DNA from: Halobacterium sp. R2-5
GTDB taxonomy: Archaea; Halobacteriota; Halobacteria; Halobacteriales; Halobacteriaceae
Direction: 5' to 3'
Length of the DNA stretch: 64,000 nt
Assembly: GCF_011734195.1 (NCBI RefSeq)
Contig: NZ_JAANTH010000001.1
Coordinates: forward strand, 1,302,001 to 1,366,000
Shown: positions 51,401 through 59,502 of the stretch, piece after piece
How positions within the stretch are numbered: position 1 is the first letter of the stretch
Layout: each line of letters starts with the position of its first letter
Notes under the pieces: model-generated
The model's input: only the letters and a program-made list of their open reading frames with translations
Database searches by the model: none
What the model was told of the DNA's origin: nothing
Position numbers and translations under genes: made by a program

Positions 51401-51597
51401 TACGACACTTCGATCGTCGAGTCGGTAGAACTGTTAATCGTCGCATCCGGGAGGTGGACGCCTGGTGTAGACGCCACCTCATCGGTTGTGCTCTGTCCCC
51501 CGCTCGTTGTCTTCGCGACTGCGACGGGTGCGAGCACCGCCGACAGCACGAGGATCAACGATAAACTTACTGAGAGTATCCGTCGCTGGTCTGCCAT
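48454..51597 (-). CDS. Large secreted surface glycoprotein with CARDB-like repeats and PGF-CTERM-like anchor
   Basis: 1047 residues. Signal peptide ILSVSLSLILVLSAVLAPVA, then a series of beta-sandwich repeats with the theme YVNENVTANLTVENLG, YVGENVTVTATVVNTGNSSG and PVNATVEVVNTASVNGTFPV, as in CARDB/adhesion modules. Many N-x-S/T sequons. A tail of Asn-Asp-Thr repeats and a run of about 16 threonines forms a stalk. It ends SAPGFGVLLTLLVTGAVLAF plus a short basic tail, a PGF-CTERM-type signal for archaeosortase processing. Probably S-layer-associated or adhesive. The 3' end lies 14 bp from the remnant of element B. Confidence 0.82.
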   Translation of the reverse strand: MADQRRILSVSLSLILVLSAVLAPVAVAKTTSGGQSTTDEVASTPGVHLPDATINSSTDSTIEVSYQLPDNADPANYNISIGGPNYYARTGGSLFNGSITSQNGTLNFTVPADQISGGNHTLTAALRQTADGDTDTKARTTNNLTVETPVTVQNTDVEDGPFYTNEQINATATLNNPTDASENFTIALYDKSRWAESAKTVSVPANSTINASVNTSFSNKGTYYRAVNDGSTESIDVEPSLQVVSSGLSTTDTYVNENVTANLTVENLGPENDNRRLYGSFMGETDSQGVTLDPGNNTTVQLTVPATRTGTGEFYVSGSSIGQVDVTNPVNATSVSFANDSVAVGTPVNATVEVVNTASVNGTFPVKVTDRTGFSVYGNTSVSLNASEATNVTVPTTFPTAGTHEIEVQNSTVTSPVVSNPIGVESYDLSTNETYVGENVTVTATVVNTGNSSGTFPVSVTRWGRAVASTSATLDPGNSTTVTFNASFDSSVESRSRVTLNNVSLDELRVQPRIQTENIEVQDGVAPGETVWVNATYTNPTSESATTLVNTELNGSDYTEISLSPGETTTINRSGTFSETGAHYVWANTKSVRVYVLNDTAGTANITLHDDNIPSTAVVGDRVFVPMRVTNDGDAAAVRTYDVEVDGASHTTMRAGVEPGQSEFVWFQTSFDSTGQHTVTVDGETYNVSVIDPIVTDTTVTYANGTKTTEMPEVEARYNAYGGGIYAMLQTPSQRYDLGRIGADETTQFRVNVTLQDYEPRVLLNTGNETTWTTENVSATKTKASILLRPSQLNFKKNANSIENWGTQNDTADFTIDAGAWMVIGNGNNTEYDVKPEVLDGLTVSTDAQKFRQPVYIPETDDSEPRIEVAVAGPHFTSDGNVNQGHYTAKLPDDLLDAWNVSDPSELTVDYTADSGETQYTIEEVEGGLRVSVQMHYSSGTVSIAKDTTDTTDDTNDTNDTNDTNDTNDTNDTNNTTEQTTTTTTTTTTTTTTTTSNSTTSIATTSDSGGTTTTQPTSAGSSGGSAPGFGVLLTLLVTGAVLAFRST
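48673..48740 (-). repeat. 18-bp tandem repeats coding Asn-Asp-Thr
   Basis: GTTGGTGTCGTTGGTATC is repeated nearly four times, coding (NDT)n on the minus strand. Next to it is a repeat of GTC/GTT/GTA codons giving poly-Thr. Such arrays can vary in length between strains. Confidence 0.8.
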
Positions 51598-51922
51598 CGG
51601 TCAGTTGGTTTCAATTTTCACTAAAAGTAGTTGCGACCCAATTTTCACCGCCGATAACGTGATGCAGGCAATAATCACTCAACATAACCTCGTAATTTAC
51701 TGTATTCTATAGGTATAGAGGATATTATAGTTATCTAGTAGGTTAGAATATAATACCGGTCTACACTAGCGCTTCCGAACCGGAGGGCGACGGCTCTCAC
51801 TGCTACCGGAGCCCCAGGAGCCCTCCGCGGAAGTTCACAACCGGGGAACTCCCCATTCACTTCTACGATCGCCCCAGAATGGGGCCACTAAGCCCATTTG
51901 ACTGCGCTACGTCAGAGGCGCT
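51598..51922. other. 325-bp AT-rich divergent promoter region
   Basis: Separates the surface glycoprotein gene from the lipoprotein gene. The part at 51670-51765 is strongly AT-rich (for example GGATATTATAGTTATCTAGT) and may be a scar of the adjacent mobile region. No gene is supported. Confidence 0.4.
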
Positions 51923-53407
51923 ATGGCTCGACGGCGCGCACTCGGCGTCCTCGCGGTGGCAGTTCTCGTCCTGCTGGCTGGGTGTAGCGGCGCCGTCAGC
52001 GACGCGCCGGCGGCGACGGACCAGGGCTCGGCCACGACTGAAGCCGCCAATACGACGACGACAGAGGCGACGACCACTGCCGCGGAAACCCCGAACGGAA
52101 CGCTCTCGGTGCACTTCATCAACGTCGGGCAGGGCTCCAGCATCCTCGTGGTCGGCCCGGAGAACGAGACGATGCTGATCGACACGGGCGACTGGTCGGA
52201 CGACGGCGAGATCGTGCTCGACTACCTCCGGGCGCACGACGTAGAGCGCCTGGACTACCTCGTGACGTCCCACGCGGACGCCGACCACATCGGCGGCCAC
52301 GAGGCGGTCATCGACTACTTCGAGACGGCGGGCGACGGCGTCGGCGCGGCCTACGACCCGGGTATCGCGTCGAGTTCGCAGACGTACGAGGAGTACCTCG
52401 ACGCCGTAGAGGGGCACGACGTGCCGCTGTTCCAGACGCGCGCGGGAGACGAGATTCCGCTGGAGAACGCGAGCGTGGACGTGCTGGCGCCGCCCGAGGA
52501 CCGCCTCGCGGGCGGCGACCGCAACGAGAACAGCGTCGTCCTCCGCGTCGAGTTCGGGCAGTCGACGTTCTTGCTGCCGGGCGACGGCGAGGCGGCGAGC
52601 GAGCGGTACCTCGCCGAGGAGTACGGCGCGGGGCTGAACGCCACGGTGTTGAGCGCGGGCCACCACGGCAGTCAGTCCAGTTCGACCGCGGAGTTCCTCG
52701 ACGTCGCGGCCCCGAAGGTCGCCGTGATTTCGAGCGCGTACGACTCCCAGTACGGCCACCCGCACGAGGACGTCCTCCAGCGGTTCGGGGAGCGCTCGAT
52801 TCGGACGTACTGGACGGCGACGCACGGGAACGTTGAACTGGCGAGCAACGGCTCCGCGGTGACGGTCGCGACCCAGCGCGACGCGCCGACGGACCCGCTG
52901 GACCTCCGCGACGGCGACCCGATAGAGCCGGGGAGCGGTGACGACGTCGAAGTCCGTACTGTCGTCCCCGCGAGCGGAACGGCGACGGCGCCGGACGGCG
53001 GGACGACGATCGAGCCTTCCACCACGGACACCGCGACCACGGAGTCGACGACCACGGCTACGACGACCGGCGAAGCCGGCGGTCTGGCCGTCGCGGAGAT
53101 TCACGCCGACGCGGCGGGCAACGACAACGAGAATCTGAACGACGAGTACGTCGTCTTCGAGAACACCGGCAGCGAGGCCCTGGACCTCGGCGGCTGGACG
53201 GTCAGCGACGAGGCGGACCACACGTACACGTTCCCGAGCGGGTTCACGCTCGACGCGGGCGACCAGGTCACCCTGCACACGGGGAGCGGCGAGGATTCGG
53301 CGACAGACCTCTACTGGGGGTCGGGGAGCGCGGTGTGGAACAACGCCGGTGACACTATCGTCGTCGAGACCGACACCGGAACCACAGTCGTCGAGGAATC
53401 CTACTGA
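51923..53407 (+). CDS. Lipoprotein with ComEC/Rec2-type metallo-beta-lactamase and lamin-tail domains
   Basis: 494 residues. Lipobox LLAGC with Cys21. A Thr-rich linker leads to a metallo-beta-lactamase domain: VHFINVGQGSSILVV, LVTSHADADHIGGHEAVIDY (HxHADH-type variant SHADADH), LLPGDGE and SAGHHGSQ. This is the hydrolase type found at the end of ComEC and in secreted competence-related proteins. A second Thr-rich linker leads to a lamin-tail domain (IHADAAGNDNENLNDEYVVF; GGWTVSDEADHTYTFPSGFT). It may act on extracellular nucleic acid. The stop overlaps the DUF3006 gene. Confidence 0.85.
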   Translation: MARRRALGVLAVAVLVLLAGCSGAVSDAPAATDQGSATTEAANTTTTEATTTAAETPNGTLSVHFINVGQGSSILVVGPENETMLIDTGDWSDDGEIVLDYLRAHDVERLDYLVTSHADADHIGGHEAVIDYFETAGDGVGAAYDPGIASSSQTYEEYLDAVEGHDVPLFQTRAGDEIPLENASVDVLAPPEDRLAGGDRNENSVVLRVEFGQSTFLLPGDGEAASERYLAEEYGAGLNATVLSAGHHGSQSSSTAEFLDVAAPKVAVISSAYDSQYGHPHEDVLQRFGERSIRTYWTATHGNVELASNGSAVTVATQRDAPTDPLDLRDGDPIEPGSGDDVEVRTVVPASGTATAPDGGTTIEPSTTDTATTESTTTATTTGEAGGLAVAEIHADAAGNDNENLNDEYVVFENTGSEALDLGGWTVSDEADHTYTFPSGFTLDAGDQVTLHTGSGEDSATDLYWGSGSAVWNNAGDTIVVETDTGTTVVEESY

Positions 53408-53703
53408 TGATACCTAACGGCACCTACACGGCGGTCGTGGACCGCTTCGAGGGCGACCTCGCGGTCCTCCTGCTGGAAGCGGACGGCGAGACGGTCGCCG
53501 AGCGCGTGCTCGACCGGGAGCGACTCCCGGAAGCGGGCCGGCACGTCGACGCGATTCTCACCGTCGAACTGGACGACGGCGACGTAGCGAGCCTCGAATA
53601 CGAGCCGGAGGAGACAGAGTCCCGGGCGGAGAACGCGCAGCGCCGGTTCGACGAACTGTCGCGACGGCCGCCGTCTCGCGGCGACGAGTCGGACTCGGAG
53701 TAG
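53407..53703 (+). CDS. DUF3006 family protein
   Basis: 98 residues, starting inside the stop of the lipoprotein gene (TGATG overlap). TYTAVVDRFEGDLAVLLLEA is the DUF3006 signature: a small beta-barrel-like protein. The family is often paired with ComEC-like metallo-beta-lactamases, as here, but its role is unknown. Confidence 0.8.
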   Translation: MIPNGTYTAVVDRFEGDLAVLLLEADGETVAERVLDRERLPEAGRHVDAILTVELDDGDVASLEYEPEETESRAENAQRRFDELSRRPPSRGDESDSE

Positions 53704-53737
53704 CGCGCGTGGCTCTCGTTGGCCCGCTCGTACGTCG

Positions 53738-54289
53738 TCAGTCGCCGCTCCCTGTGACTTCACGCGAGTACAGCGTTCCGCCGCAGCCGCCGCAGCGGTA
53801 CGTCTCCGGGTTCTCGACGAGCTTCGACTCCCGGTAGCGCGGCAGCTCGCTGTCGCAGTCCTCGCAGACCACCCACCAGTTCGGCTCGGCGAACCGCTCG
53901 CAGGTGACCGACGTCTGGAGTTCGCTCGCCCACTCGCGGAACGCGTCGCCGTGGCTGGCGTCCCCGGCCTCGTTCAGGAGGTGGACGTGAATCAGCTCGT
54001 GGCGCACCACTTCCGCGGTCGCGCCCCAGCCGTGCTCCTGGAAGTACTCCCACGTCAGCGAGACGGTCTCCGGGTGCTCGCCCCGGTACTTGACGGCGCC
54101 CGCGCGGCGCTTCGCGCGCTTGCTCACCTCCCAGTCGAGGGCGCTGACGTCCACGGTGAGGTCGTAGCTGTCGACGACGTCGCGGGCGTACACCTTCGCG
54201 ACCGCCAGGAGCTCCGCGGTTGAGGCGTCCGCGTCGACCGCGTAGAACTCCGTGTCCAGGCCTGACGGTTCCGCGGTCATCGGTGTCAC
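53738..54289 (-). CDS. SprT-like zinc metalloprotease domain protein
   Basis: 183 residues (or from ATG 54277, MTAEPSG). The HExxH-type active site is VVRHELIHVHLLNEAGDASH with the third ligand in the SHGDAFREWA segment. A C-terminal zinc ribbon (VVCEDCDSELP; YRCGGCGGTLYS) completes the SprT architecture. Related SPRTN/SprT proteins cleave DNA-protein crosslinks; whether this one does is inference. Confidence 0.85.
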   Translation of the reverse strand: MTPMTAEPSGLDTEFYAVDADASTAELLAVAKVYARDVVDSYDLTVDVSALDWEVSKRAKRRAGAVKYRGEHPETVSLTWEYFQEHGWGATAEVVRHELIHVHLLNEAGDASHGDAFREWASELQTSVTCERFAEPNWWVVCEDCDSELPRYRESKLVENPETYRCGGCGGTLYSREVTGSGD

Positions 54290-54469
54290 TTGGGAGTGGA
54301 TTCACTCCGAAGAACAGTAGCGTTACGGTTCAGCCGCCGGCGGCATACGCGACGACTGCGGCGCAAAATGCGGTGGTTGGCGACCGTGCGGCCGTCAGTC
54401 CTCGGTGGAGATGGTGCGGCTCCGCCGGCGTCCCGAACGTCTTTTGGTCCGGTGTGGCTGACGTGTGGT

Positions 54470-54883
54470 ATGCTCGAACTCAGCCGCGCACCGACCTCCT
54501 CGGAGTTCGACGCCCGCGAGGTCGGCGACGCGATCTCCGGCGCGGCAGGCGACGGTCTGCGCGCGTTCGTCGAATACGACGAGCGGGACTACAGCCTGTT
54601 GTACGTCCGGGAGGACGTCGTCGAAGACCTCGGCGGCGAGACGGCGTTCGAAGATCTCGCGGACGAGCTGCACTCGGACTACCGCCTGGACTTCACGCAG
54701 CAGGAGCTCTACGAGGAGATATACGGCACGCTCGGGAACGTCAGGGCGTTCGTCGTGGTGCTGGACAGCGCGACTGTGCTACGACTGGTCGGCGACGCGG
54801 AGGGGCTGTACGTCTCACTCGACCCGTCGGTGTCGATTCAAGCGGTGCTGGACGCGGCCGAGGACGTGGTCGACGATGAGTGA
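54470..54883 (+). CDS. Haloarchaeal conserved protein, function unknown
   Basis: 137 residues from ATG 54470. Pattern: GLRAFVEYDERDYSLLYVRE, then EDLADELHSDYRLDFTQQEL and VRAFVVVLDSATVLRLVGDA. It resembles a haloarchaeal family that senses or reports state as in roadblock-like folds, but no function is assigned. It overlaps the following gene by 8 bp, so the two are coupled. A TTTTGG element near 54441 may be the promoter. Confidence 0.6.
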   Translation: MLELSRAPTSSEFDAREVGDAISGAAGDGLRAFVEYDERDYSLLYVREDVVEDLGGETAFEDLADELHSDYRLDFTQQELYEEIYGTLGNVRAFVVVLDSATVLRLVGDAEGLYVSLDPSVSIQAVLDAAEDVVDDE

Positions 54884-55472
54884 CGCGTCGACCGGCCTGG
54901 TCGACGATCTCGCGGACGCGTCGAACATCCTCGTGATGGAGGACGGGGACGCGTCGGTGCACGAACGAGTCCACGAGACCCTGCTCTCGGACCTCCACGA
55001 CGAGGCCGCGGACGTGTTCGTGGCGACGTTCTCGCAGCCGGGCCCGTGGCTGGACGCCTGGGCGGACCACATCTCCATCGAGACGGCCCACCTGGGTCTC
55101 GTCCACCTGACGGAGGGCGACACGAGAGAGGGGTACCGGAACGGTGCGTACGTGCGCGGCGTCCATCCGGGCGACCTGACCGGCCTCGGGATGGCCGTCA
55201 GCGACTTCTTCGACGGCGTGTCCTCGCGCTCCAGTCCGACGGCGGTGTGTTTCGACTCGCTGAGCGAGCTGACGGCGTACAACGACGTCCGCAAACTGTT
55301 CCGGTTCCTGCGCGTCGTCACTCAGCAGATCAACCGGGCGGAGGCGGTCGGTCACTTCCACCTGAATCCGGTCGCGCACGACTCGCAGTCGCTGGCCCGC
55401 CTCCGGCCTCCCTTCGACGTCGAAGTCGAGTGCTCGGAGGCGAGCGGCGTCTCGGTGTCGCGCACGCACTGA
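54876..55472 (+). CDS. Haloarchaeal RecA-fold-like protein (DUF7504-like)
   Basis: 198 residues from ATG 54876. The arrangement ASNILVMEDGDASVHERVHE, then ADVFVATFSQPGPWLDAWAD and TAVCFDSLSELTAYNDVRKL matches a RecA/KaiC-like fold without a Walker A lysine motif. Such proteins are frequent beside haloarchaeal signal-transduction genes. The role is unknown. Confidence 0.6.
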   Translation: MSDASTGLVDDLADASNILVMEDGDASVHERVHETLLSDLHDEAADVFVATFSQPGPWLDAWADHISIETAHLGLVHLTEGDTREGYRNGAYVRGVHPGDLTGLGMAVSDFFDGVSSRSSPTAVCFDSLSELTAYNDVRKLFRFLRVVTQQINRAEAVGHFHLNPVAHDSQSLARLRPPFDVEVECSEASGVSVSRTH

Positions 55473-55554
55473 GCTCCCCACGGCCCCGCCACGGAACATA
55501 TTTGGAACGCAATCCACAACCGATATACCGGCGGGGTGCCGAGTTCCGGTACCC

Positions 55555-56322
55555 GTGACGAACACGCAGGTCACTCTCGTGCAACTCGACAACTACGGCC
55601 CGTGGACCGTGACGCCGTCGCCGCGGCGGGAGGTCGACCTCCAGACGATGCAGTCCCGCCTCTACGCTGACCTCTCGCAGGCGTTCGGCATGCGCGACGG
55701 CTACGTCTTCTTCACGCGCTTCGACAACATGATCGCGGTGAGCAACGGGCTAGACTTGGAGGACCACGCGCGAATCCAGGAGTCCATCCGGAACCGCTAC
55801 CCGGTCACCGTCAGCCTCTCCATCGGCGCCGGGTCGTCGCCCGCGGACGCGCTCGTCGACGCCACCGCCGCGCTCCAGGAGCAGGGCAGCGCACAGGACG
55901 CCGACCGCCGCGAGGCGCTGCTCGGCCAGCCCATCGACGAGGCCGAACGCACCGACGACGACGTCCAGATCGCGCACTTCGACGTCGTCGACGCCACCGG
56001 CACGTACACCGACGAACTCGACGCGTACTCGTCGTTCGTCCACATCGAGCAGGGGTACGCCGCTCTGATGCGGCACATGCACGACGCCCACGACGCGCTC
56101 TCCTTCTTCGTCGGCGGCGACAACATCATCGCGGTCTGCCCCGACCTCTCGCCAGCGGAGTACGAGGAAGCCATCGACTACGTCCACGACACCGCCGGCG
56201 TCGACGTCCGCGTCGGCGTCGGGCACGGCGTCTCGCCGCACGACGCCGGCATGGGCGCCAAGCACGCCCTCGAGGACGCCCGCGAGCGCGAGACGGACGT
56301 CGAAGTCCTCCCCGAGCCCTGA
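55555..56322 (+). CDS. GTP cyclohydrolase III
   Basis: 255 residues from GTG 55555. The archaeal enzyme opens GTP to a formamidopyrimidine nucleotide for riboflavin/F420 and pterin synthesis. The two half-repeats each carry a polymerase-palm-like motif: FFTRFDNMIAVSNG and FFVGGDNIIAVCPD. The substrate region includes VTVSLSIGAGSSPADALVDA and VRVGVGHGVSPHDAGMGAKH. GATATACC near 55522-55530 is a TATA-like box about 27 nt above the GTG. Confidence 0.92.
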   Translation: MTNTQVTLVQLDNYGPWTVTPSPRREVDLQTMQSRLYADLSQAFGMRDGYVFFTRFDNMIAVSNGLDLEDHARIQESIRNRYPVTVSLSIGAGSSPADALVDATAALQEQGSAQDADRREALLGQPIDEAERTDDDVQIAHFDVVDATGTYTDELDAYSSFVHIEQGYAALMRHMHDAHDALSFFVGGDNIIAVCPDLSPAEYEEAIDYVHDTAGVDVRVGVGHGVSPHDAGMGAKHALEDARERETDVEVLPEP

Positions 56323-56367
56323 CCCGCACCGGCCGTTTTTTGCTCGTCGACCCCTGACCACCGAGTG

Positions 56368-57606
56368 ATGGTCGACGGCGAGCGACTCCCCGGGGCGCCA
56401 GACCGCGCGGAGCGCATCGTCCTGCACGTCGACATGGACTGCTTCTACGCCTCCTGCGAGCGCATGCGGGAGCCCGAACTCCGCGGCGAGCCTGTGGTCG
56501 TCGGCATGGGCTACGAGCCGGGTGAGACCGTCGGCGCGGTCGCGACCGCGAGCTACGAGGCCCGCGAGTACGGCGTCGAGAGCGCGCAGGCCATCGGCGC
56601 CGCCTTAGAGAACCTCCCGCGGAGAGCCGAGAATCCCGGCGACCCGGACGCGGGCTACTACCGGCCCGTGGACCTCGACTTCTACCAGGAGGTCGGCAGC
56701 GACGTCAAGGACATCCTGTACGACCTCGGGGACACCGTCCGCGAGGTGAGCATCGACGAGGCGTACCTCGACGTCACCGAGCGCACCGCGTGGGACGTCG
56801 CCGAGGGGTTCGCGCGCCACGTCAAACAGCGCATCGCCCGGGAGGTCGGCGTGCCCGCCAGCGTCGGCGTCGCGCCCGACATGAGCACCGCGAAGCTCGC
56901 CAGCGACCACGACAAGCCCGACGGCCTCGTGGTCGTCGAACCCGACGACGTCCGCGAGTTCCTCGCGCCCATCGACGTCGCGGACGTCCACGGTATCGGG
57001 CCGGTTCGGGCGCGAGAACTCCGCGAGATGGACATCGAGACGGCGGGCGACCTCGCGAGCGCCGACCCCTACGAGCTCGCGGACCGCTTCGGCGACCGCG
57101 GCCGCGACCTCTACCGGCGCGCCCGCGGCGAGGACAACCGCCCCGTCGAGCCCCGCGGGAAGCCCAAGAGCCTCTCCCGGGAGTCCGCCTTCGACGGCGC
57201 GACCGACGACTTCGAGCGCGTCCGCGAACAGGTCGCCACGCTCGCCGAAGCCGTCGCGGACCGCGCCACCCGGAAGAACGCCTTCTACCGCACCATCGGC
57301 GTGAAGGTCGTCACGCCGCCCTACGACGTCCACACGCGCGCCGAGTCCCTGCCCGGTCCCGTCGACGACCCCGCCCTCGTCGACGACCGCACGCAGGACC
57401 TCCTCGGCGAGTTCGAGGGCGAGTCCGTCCGGAAGGTCGGGGTGCGCGTCTCGAACCTCGACTTCTCGGAGCGCGAGCAGACGAACCTCGACGGCTTCGG
57501 AGGCGACGAGAGCGCGGACGGTGGTGGACGTGACCCGACTCGAGGCGGTCGAGGCACGAACGAGCGGCAGAACAGCGGACAGGTGTCCCTGGAGGACTTC
57601 GAGTGA
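56368..57606 (+). CDS. dinB: Y-family DNA polymerase IV
   Basis: 412 residues from ATG 56368 (GTG 56365 adjacent). Catalytic motifs VLHVDMDCFYASCERM and VREVSIDEAYLDVT supply the metal-binding acids. HhH region VHGIGPVRARELREMDIETA and a little-finger domain follow. The C-terminus ends NSGQVSLEDFE, a PIP-box-like sequence for the PCNA clamp. The enzyme carries out translesion synthesis. Confidence 0.95.
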   Translation: MVDGERLPGAPDRAERIVLHVDMDCFYASCERMREPELRGEPVVVGMGYEPGETVGAVATASYEAREYGVESAQAIGAALENLPRRAENPGDPDAGYYRPVDLDFYQEVGSDVKDILYDLGDTVREVSIDEAYLDVTERTAWDVAEGFARHVKQRIAREVGVPASVGVAPDMSTAKLASDHDKPDGLVVVEPDDVREFLAPIDVADVHGIGPVRARELREMDIETAGDLASADPYELADRFGDRGRDLYRRARGEDNRPVEPRGKPKSLSRESAFDGATDDFERVREQVATLAEAVADRATRKNAFYRTIGVKVVTPPYDVHTRAESLPGPVDDPALVDDRTQDLLGEFEGESVRKVGVRVSNLDFSEREQTNLDGFGGDESADGGGRDPTRGGRGTNERQNSGQVSLEDFE

Positions 57607-57628
57607 GCGGGCAACCGAGGAGACAGCG

Positions 57629-58276
57629 CTACGCGAGCGGCGCGACGAGGTCCTCGAGCGCTTCTCTGGGGTCGTCGGCTTTCGCGACGCCGCTGGCGAG
57701 CAGCACGCCGGTCGCGCCGAGTTCGCGGGCGGCTTCGAGGTCCTCGCCCGTGGAGATGCCGGCGCCGCAGTAGACGTCGACGCTCGGGTCGACGGACTCG
57801 GCGGCGGCGACCGCGTCCTCCACGACGTCCGGGTCGGCCTGCGAGACCGGCGTCCCGGTGCCGATGAGCGCCGGGGGTTCGACGGCGACGGCGTCCGGCC
57901 CGAGCGCCGCGGCGGCGGCGACCTGCTCGGGGTTGTTCGCGCAGACCACGGTGTCGAGGCCGACGCGCTCGGCGGCGTCGAGGCTGCCGTCGATGTCCGC
58001 GAGCTTCCGGCGGTGCTCGCTGTGATTGAGCAGCGTGCCGACCGCGCCGTTGTCCGCGACGGATTCGGCGAGCACGCTGCCCGTGTGGCTGCCGTGCTCG
58101 ACGGGGCTGACGTGCTGGGCGTACGTCGTCGCGCCCGTCTCCGCGACGCGCGCGAGGTCCGCGGCCTGCGGCGCGACGGCGACGGTAGCCTCTGTCTCTT
58201 CGGCGACCTCCGCGGCGGCCTCCCCGATTTCGACCGGGTCGCAGGGGTAGGCCTTCAGATTGACGAGTACGAACAC
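57629..58276 (-). CDS. tpiA: Triosephosphate isomerase (archaeal short form)
   Basis: 215 residues from GTG 58276: [13 protein letters not shown] contains the catalytic Asn/Lys pair. [15 protein letters not shown] contains the histidine, [12 protein letters not shown] the glutamate region, and [20 protein letters not shown] the phosphate site. The 215-225 length is normal for archaeal TIM, which forms tetramers. A TATA-like GTTTTTTCG near 58299-58307 is at leaderless distance. Confidence 0.93.
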   Translation of the reverse strand: MFVLVNLKAYPCDPVEIGEAAAEVAEETEATVAVAPQAADLARVAETGATTYAQHVSPVEHGSHTGSVLAESVADNGAVGTLLNHSEHRRKLADIDGSLDAAERVGLDTVVCANNPEQVAAAAALGPDAVAVEPPALIGTGTPVSQADPDVVEDAVAAAESVDPSVDVYCGAGISTGEDLEAARELGATGVLLASGVAKADDPREALEDLVAPLA

Positions 58277-58315
58277 GTCCGCAACGCCGTTCTCGCGGGC
58301 GAAAAAACTGTAGGT

Positions 58316-58858
58316 TTAGCTGCCGTCGCCCTTCCGCTTGACCTTGTCGCCGAGCGTCAGCCCCGCGCTGTCGCTCTCCGAGGACCACTCCGTGTCGTCG
58401 GCTTCGCCGCCGGACTCCGTCAGCGTGATGCCGAGCTTGCGTTCGAGCTTCTCGCGGACGTCGTCGCTCGGGAGGCTGTCCCCGCGTTCGAGCTTGCGGA
58501 TGACGCTCGCCTTCTCGTTGAGGTCGTCCGCGAGTTCCTCCTGGCTGAGGCCCTCGCTCTCCCGGGCGTTCCGGATGCGGGTGTCGTAGTCGCCGACCAG
58601 TTCCTCCATCTCGTCGAACATGTCCCGGCGGCGCCGGCCGCCCGACGAGCCGCCGCTCGCCGACGAGCCCGAGGAGCCAGAGGAACCGGAGGAGCTGGAC
58701 GAGGACGTCGAGTACTTCGTGCTGGTGGACGAGGAGGAGTCGGTCTGGACTTCCGTGCCGAAGTCGGCGCAGTCGTCGCAGACGTCGATTTCGGCCCCCT
58801 CGATCTTGACGGTCTTCGGGGACGCGACCTCCTTGCCACACATCTCGCACTGAGCCAT
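58316..58858 (-). CDS. MBF1-like zinc-ribbon HTH protein
   Basis: 180 residues. N-terminal zinc ribbon MAQCEMCGKEVASPKTVKIE then DVCDDCADFGTEVQTD, a Ser-rich linker, and a Cro/C1-type HTH: RIRNARESEGLSQEELADDL then NEKASVIRKLERGDSLPSDD. This is the archaeal multiprotein bridging factor 1 architecture, thought to act in transcription or translation. A TATA-like ATTTAAGC near 58884-58891 supports ATG 58858. Confidence 0.9.
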   Translation of the reverse strand: MAQCEMCGKEVASPKTVKIEGAEIDVCDDCADFGTEVQTDSSSSTSTKYSTSSSSSSGSSGSSGSSASGGSSGGRRRRDMFDEMEELVGDYDTRIRNARESEGLSQEELADDLNEKASVIRKLERGDSLPSDDVREKLERKLGITLTESGGEADDTEWSSESDSAGLTLGDKVKRKGDGS

Positions 58859-58902
58859 ACCGTGGGGTAGCCGTGGCCGACGCTTAAATGGCACGCCGGG
58901 CG

Positions 58903-59502
58903 TCAGGCGAGCTGGCGCCACGCCGAGACGAACCGCTGGACGGCGGTGAGGTGGCCGACGACCGCGAACAGCGCGAGCAGCCACGCGACCAGCGAGAACC
59001 CCGCGACTGCCGGAACGAACACGGAGAGCCCGCCGGTGATGCCGACGAGCGCGAGGCGGTCCGCGCGCCCGAGCAGGCCGCCGTACACGCGGTCGAGGCC
59101 GACCGCCTCCGCCTGCGTGCCGAGGTAGGACGTGAGCAGGACGCCCGTAACAGCCGCCAGCCCGAGGTCGTACCGCCCGATGCCGGCTGCGAGCCCGGCG
59201 ACGATGACCACGTCGGCGTACCGGTCGAGGACGTGGTCGAGCAGGTCGCCGGCTTCGGAGTCCGTGCCGAGCTCCCGCGCGACCGCGCCGTCGAGCAGGT
59301 CCAGCCAGCCGTTCACCACGACGCAGAGCGCGCCGACGGCGTACATCAGTGGGGTCGCGACGTAGAACGCGGCCGCCGCGCCGACCGCGAAGACGAACGC
59401 GACGACGCTGATGACGTCCGGCGTCGCGCCGACCCGCGTCGCTGCGCGCACCCACGGCCGCAGCAGCCGGTTCGCGAGGTCGCGGTACGAGTCCAGCGTC
59501 AT
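58903..59502 (-). CDS. CDP-alcohol phosphatidyltransferase family membrane protein
   Basis: 199 residues. The family motif D-x2-DG-x2-AR-x8-G-x3-D-x3-D appears as WLDLLDGAVARELGTDSEAG then DLLDHVLDRYADVV. About five hydrophobic helices surround it. It probably attaches a polar headgroup (for example inositol phosphate or glycerol phosphate) to CDP-archaeol. The start overlaps the adenylate kinase stop by 4 bp. Confidence 0.87.
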   Translation of the reverse strand: MTLDSYRDLANRLLRPWVRAATRVGATPDVISVVAFVFAVGAAAAFYVATPLMYAVGALCVVVNGWLDLLDGAVARELGTDSEAGDLLDHVLDRYADVVIVAGLAAGIGRYDLGLAAVTGVLLTSYLGTQAEAVGLDRVYGGLLGRADRLALVGITGGLSVFVPAVAGFSLVAWLLALFAVVGHLTAVQRFVSAWRQLA

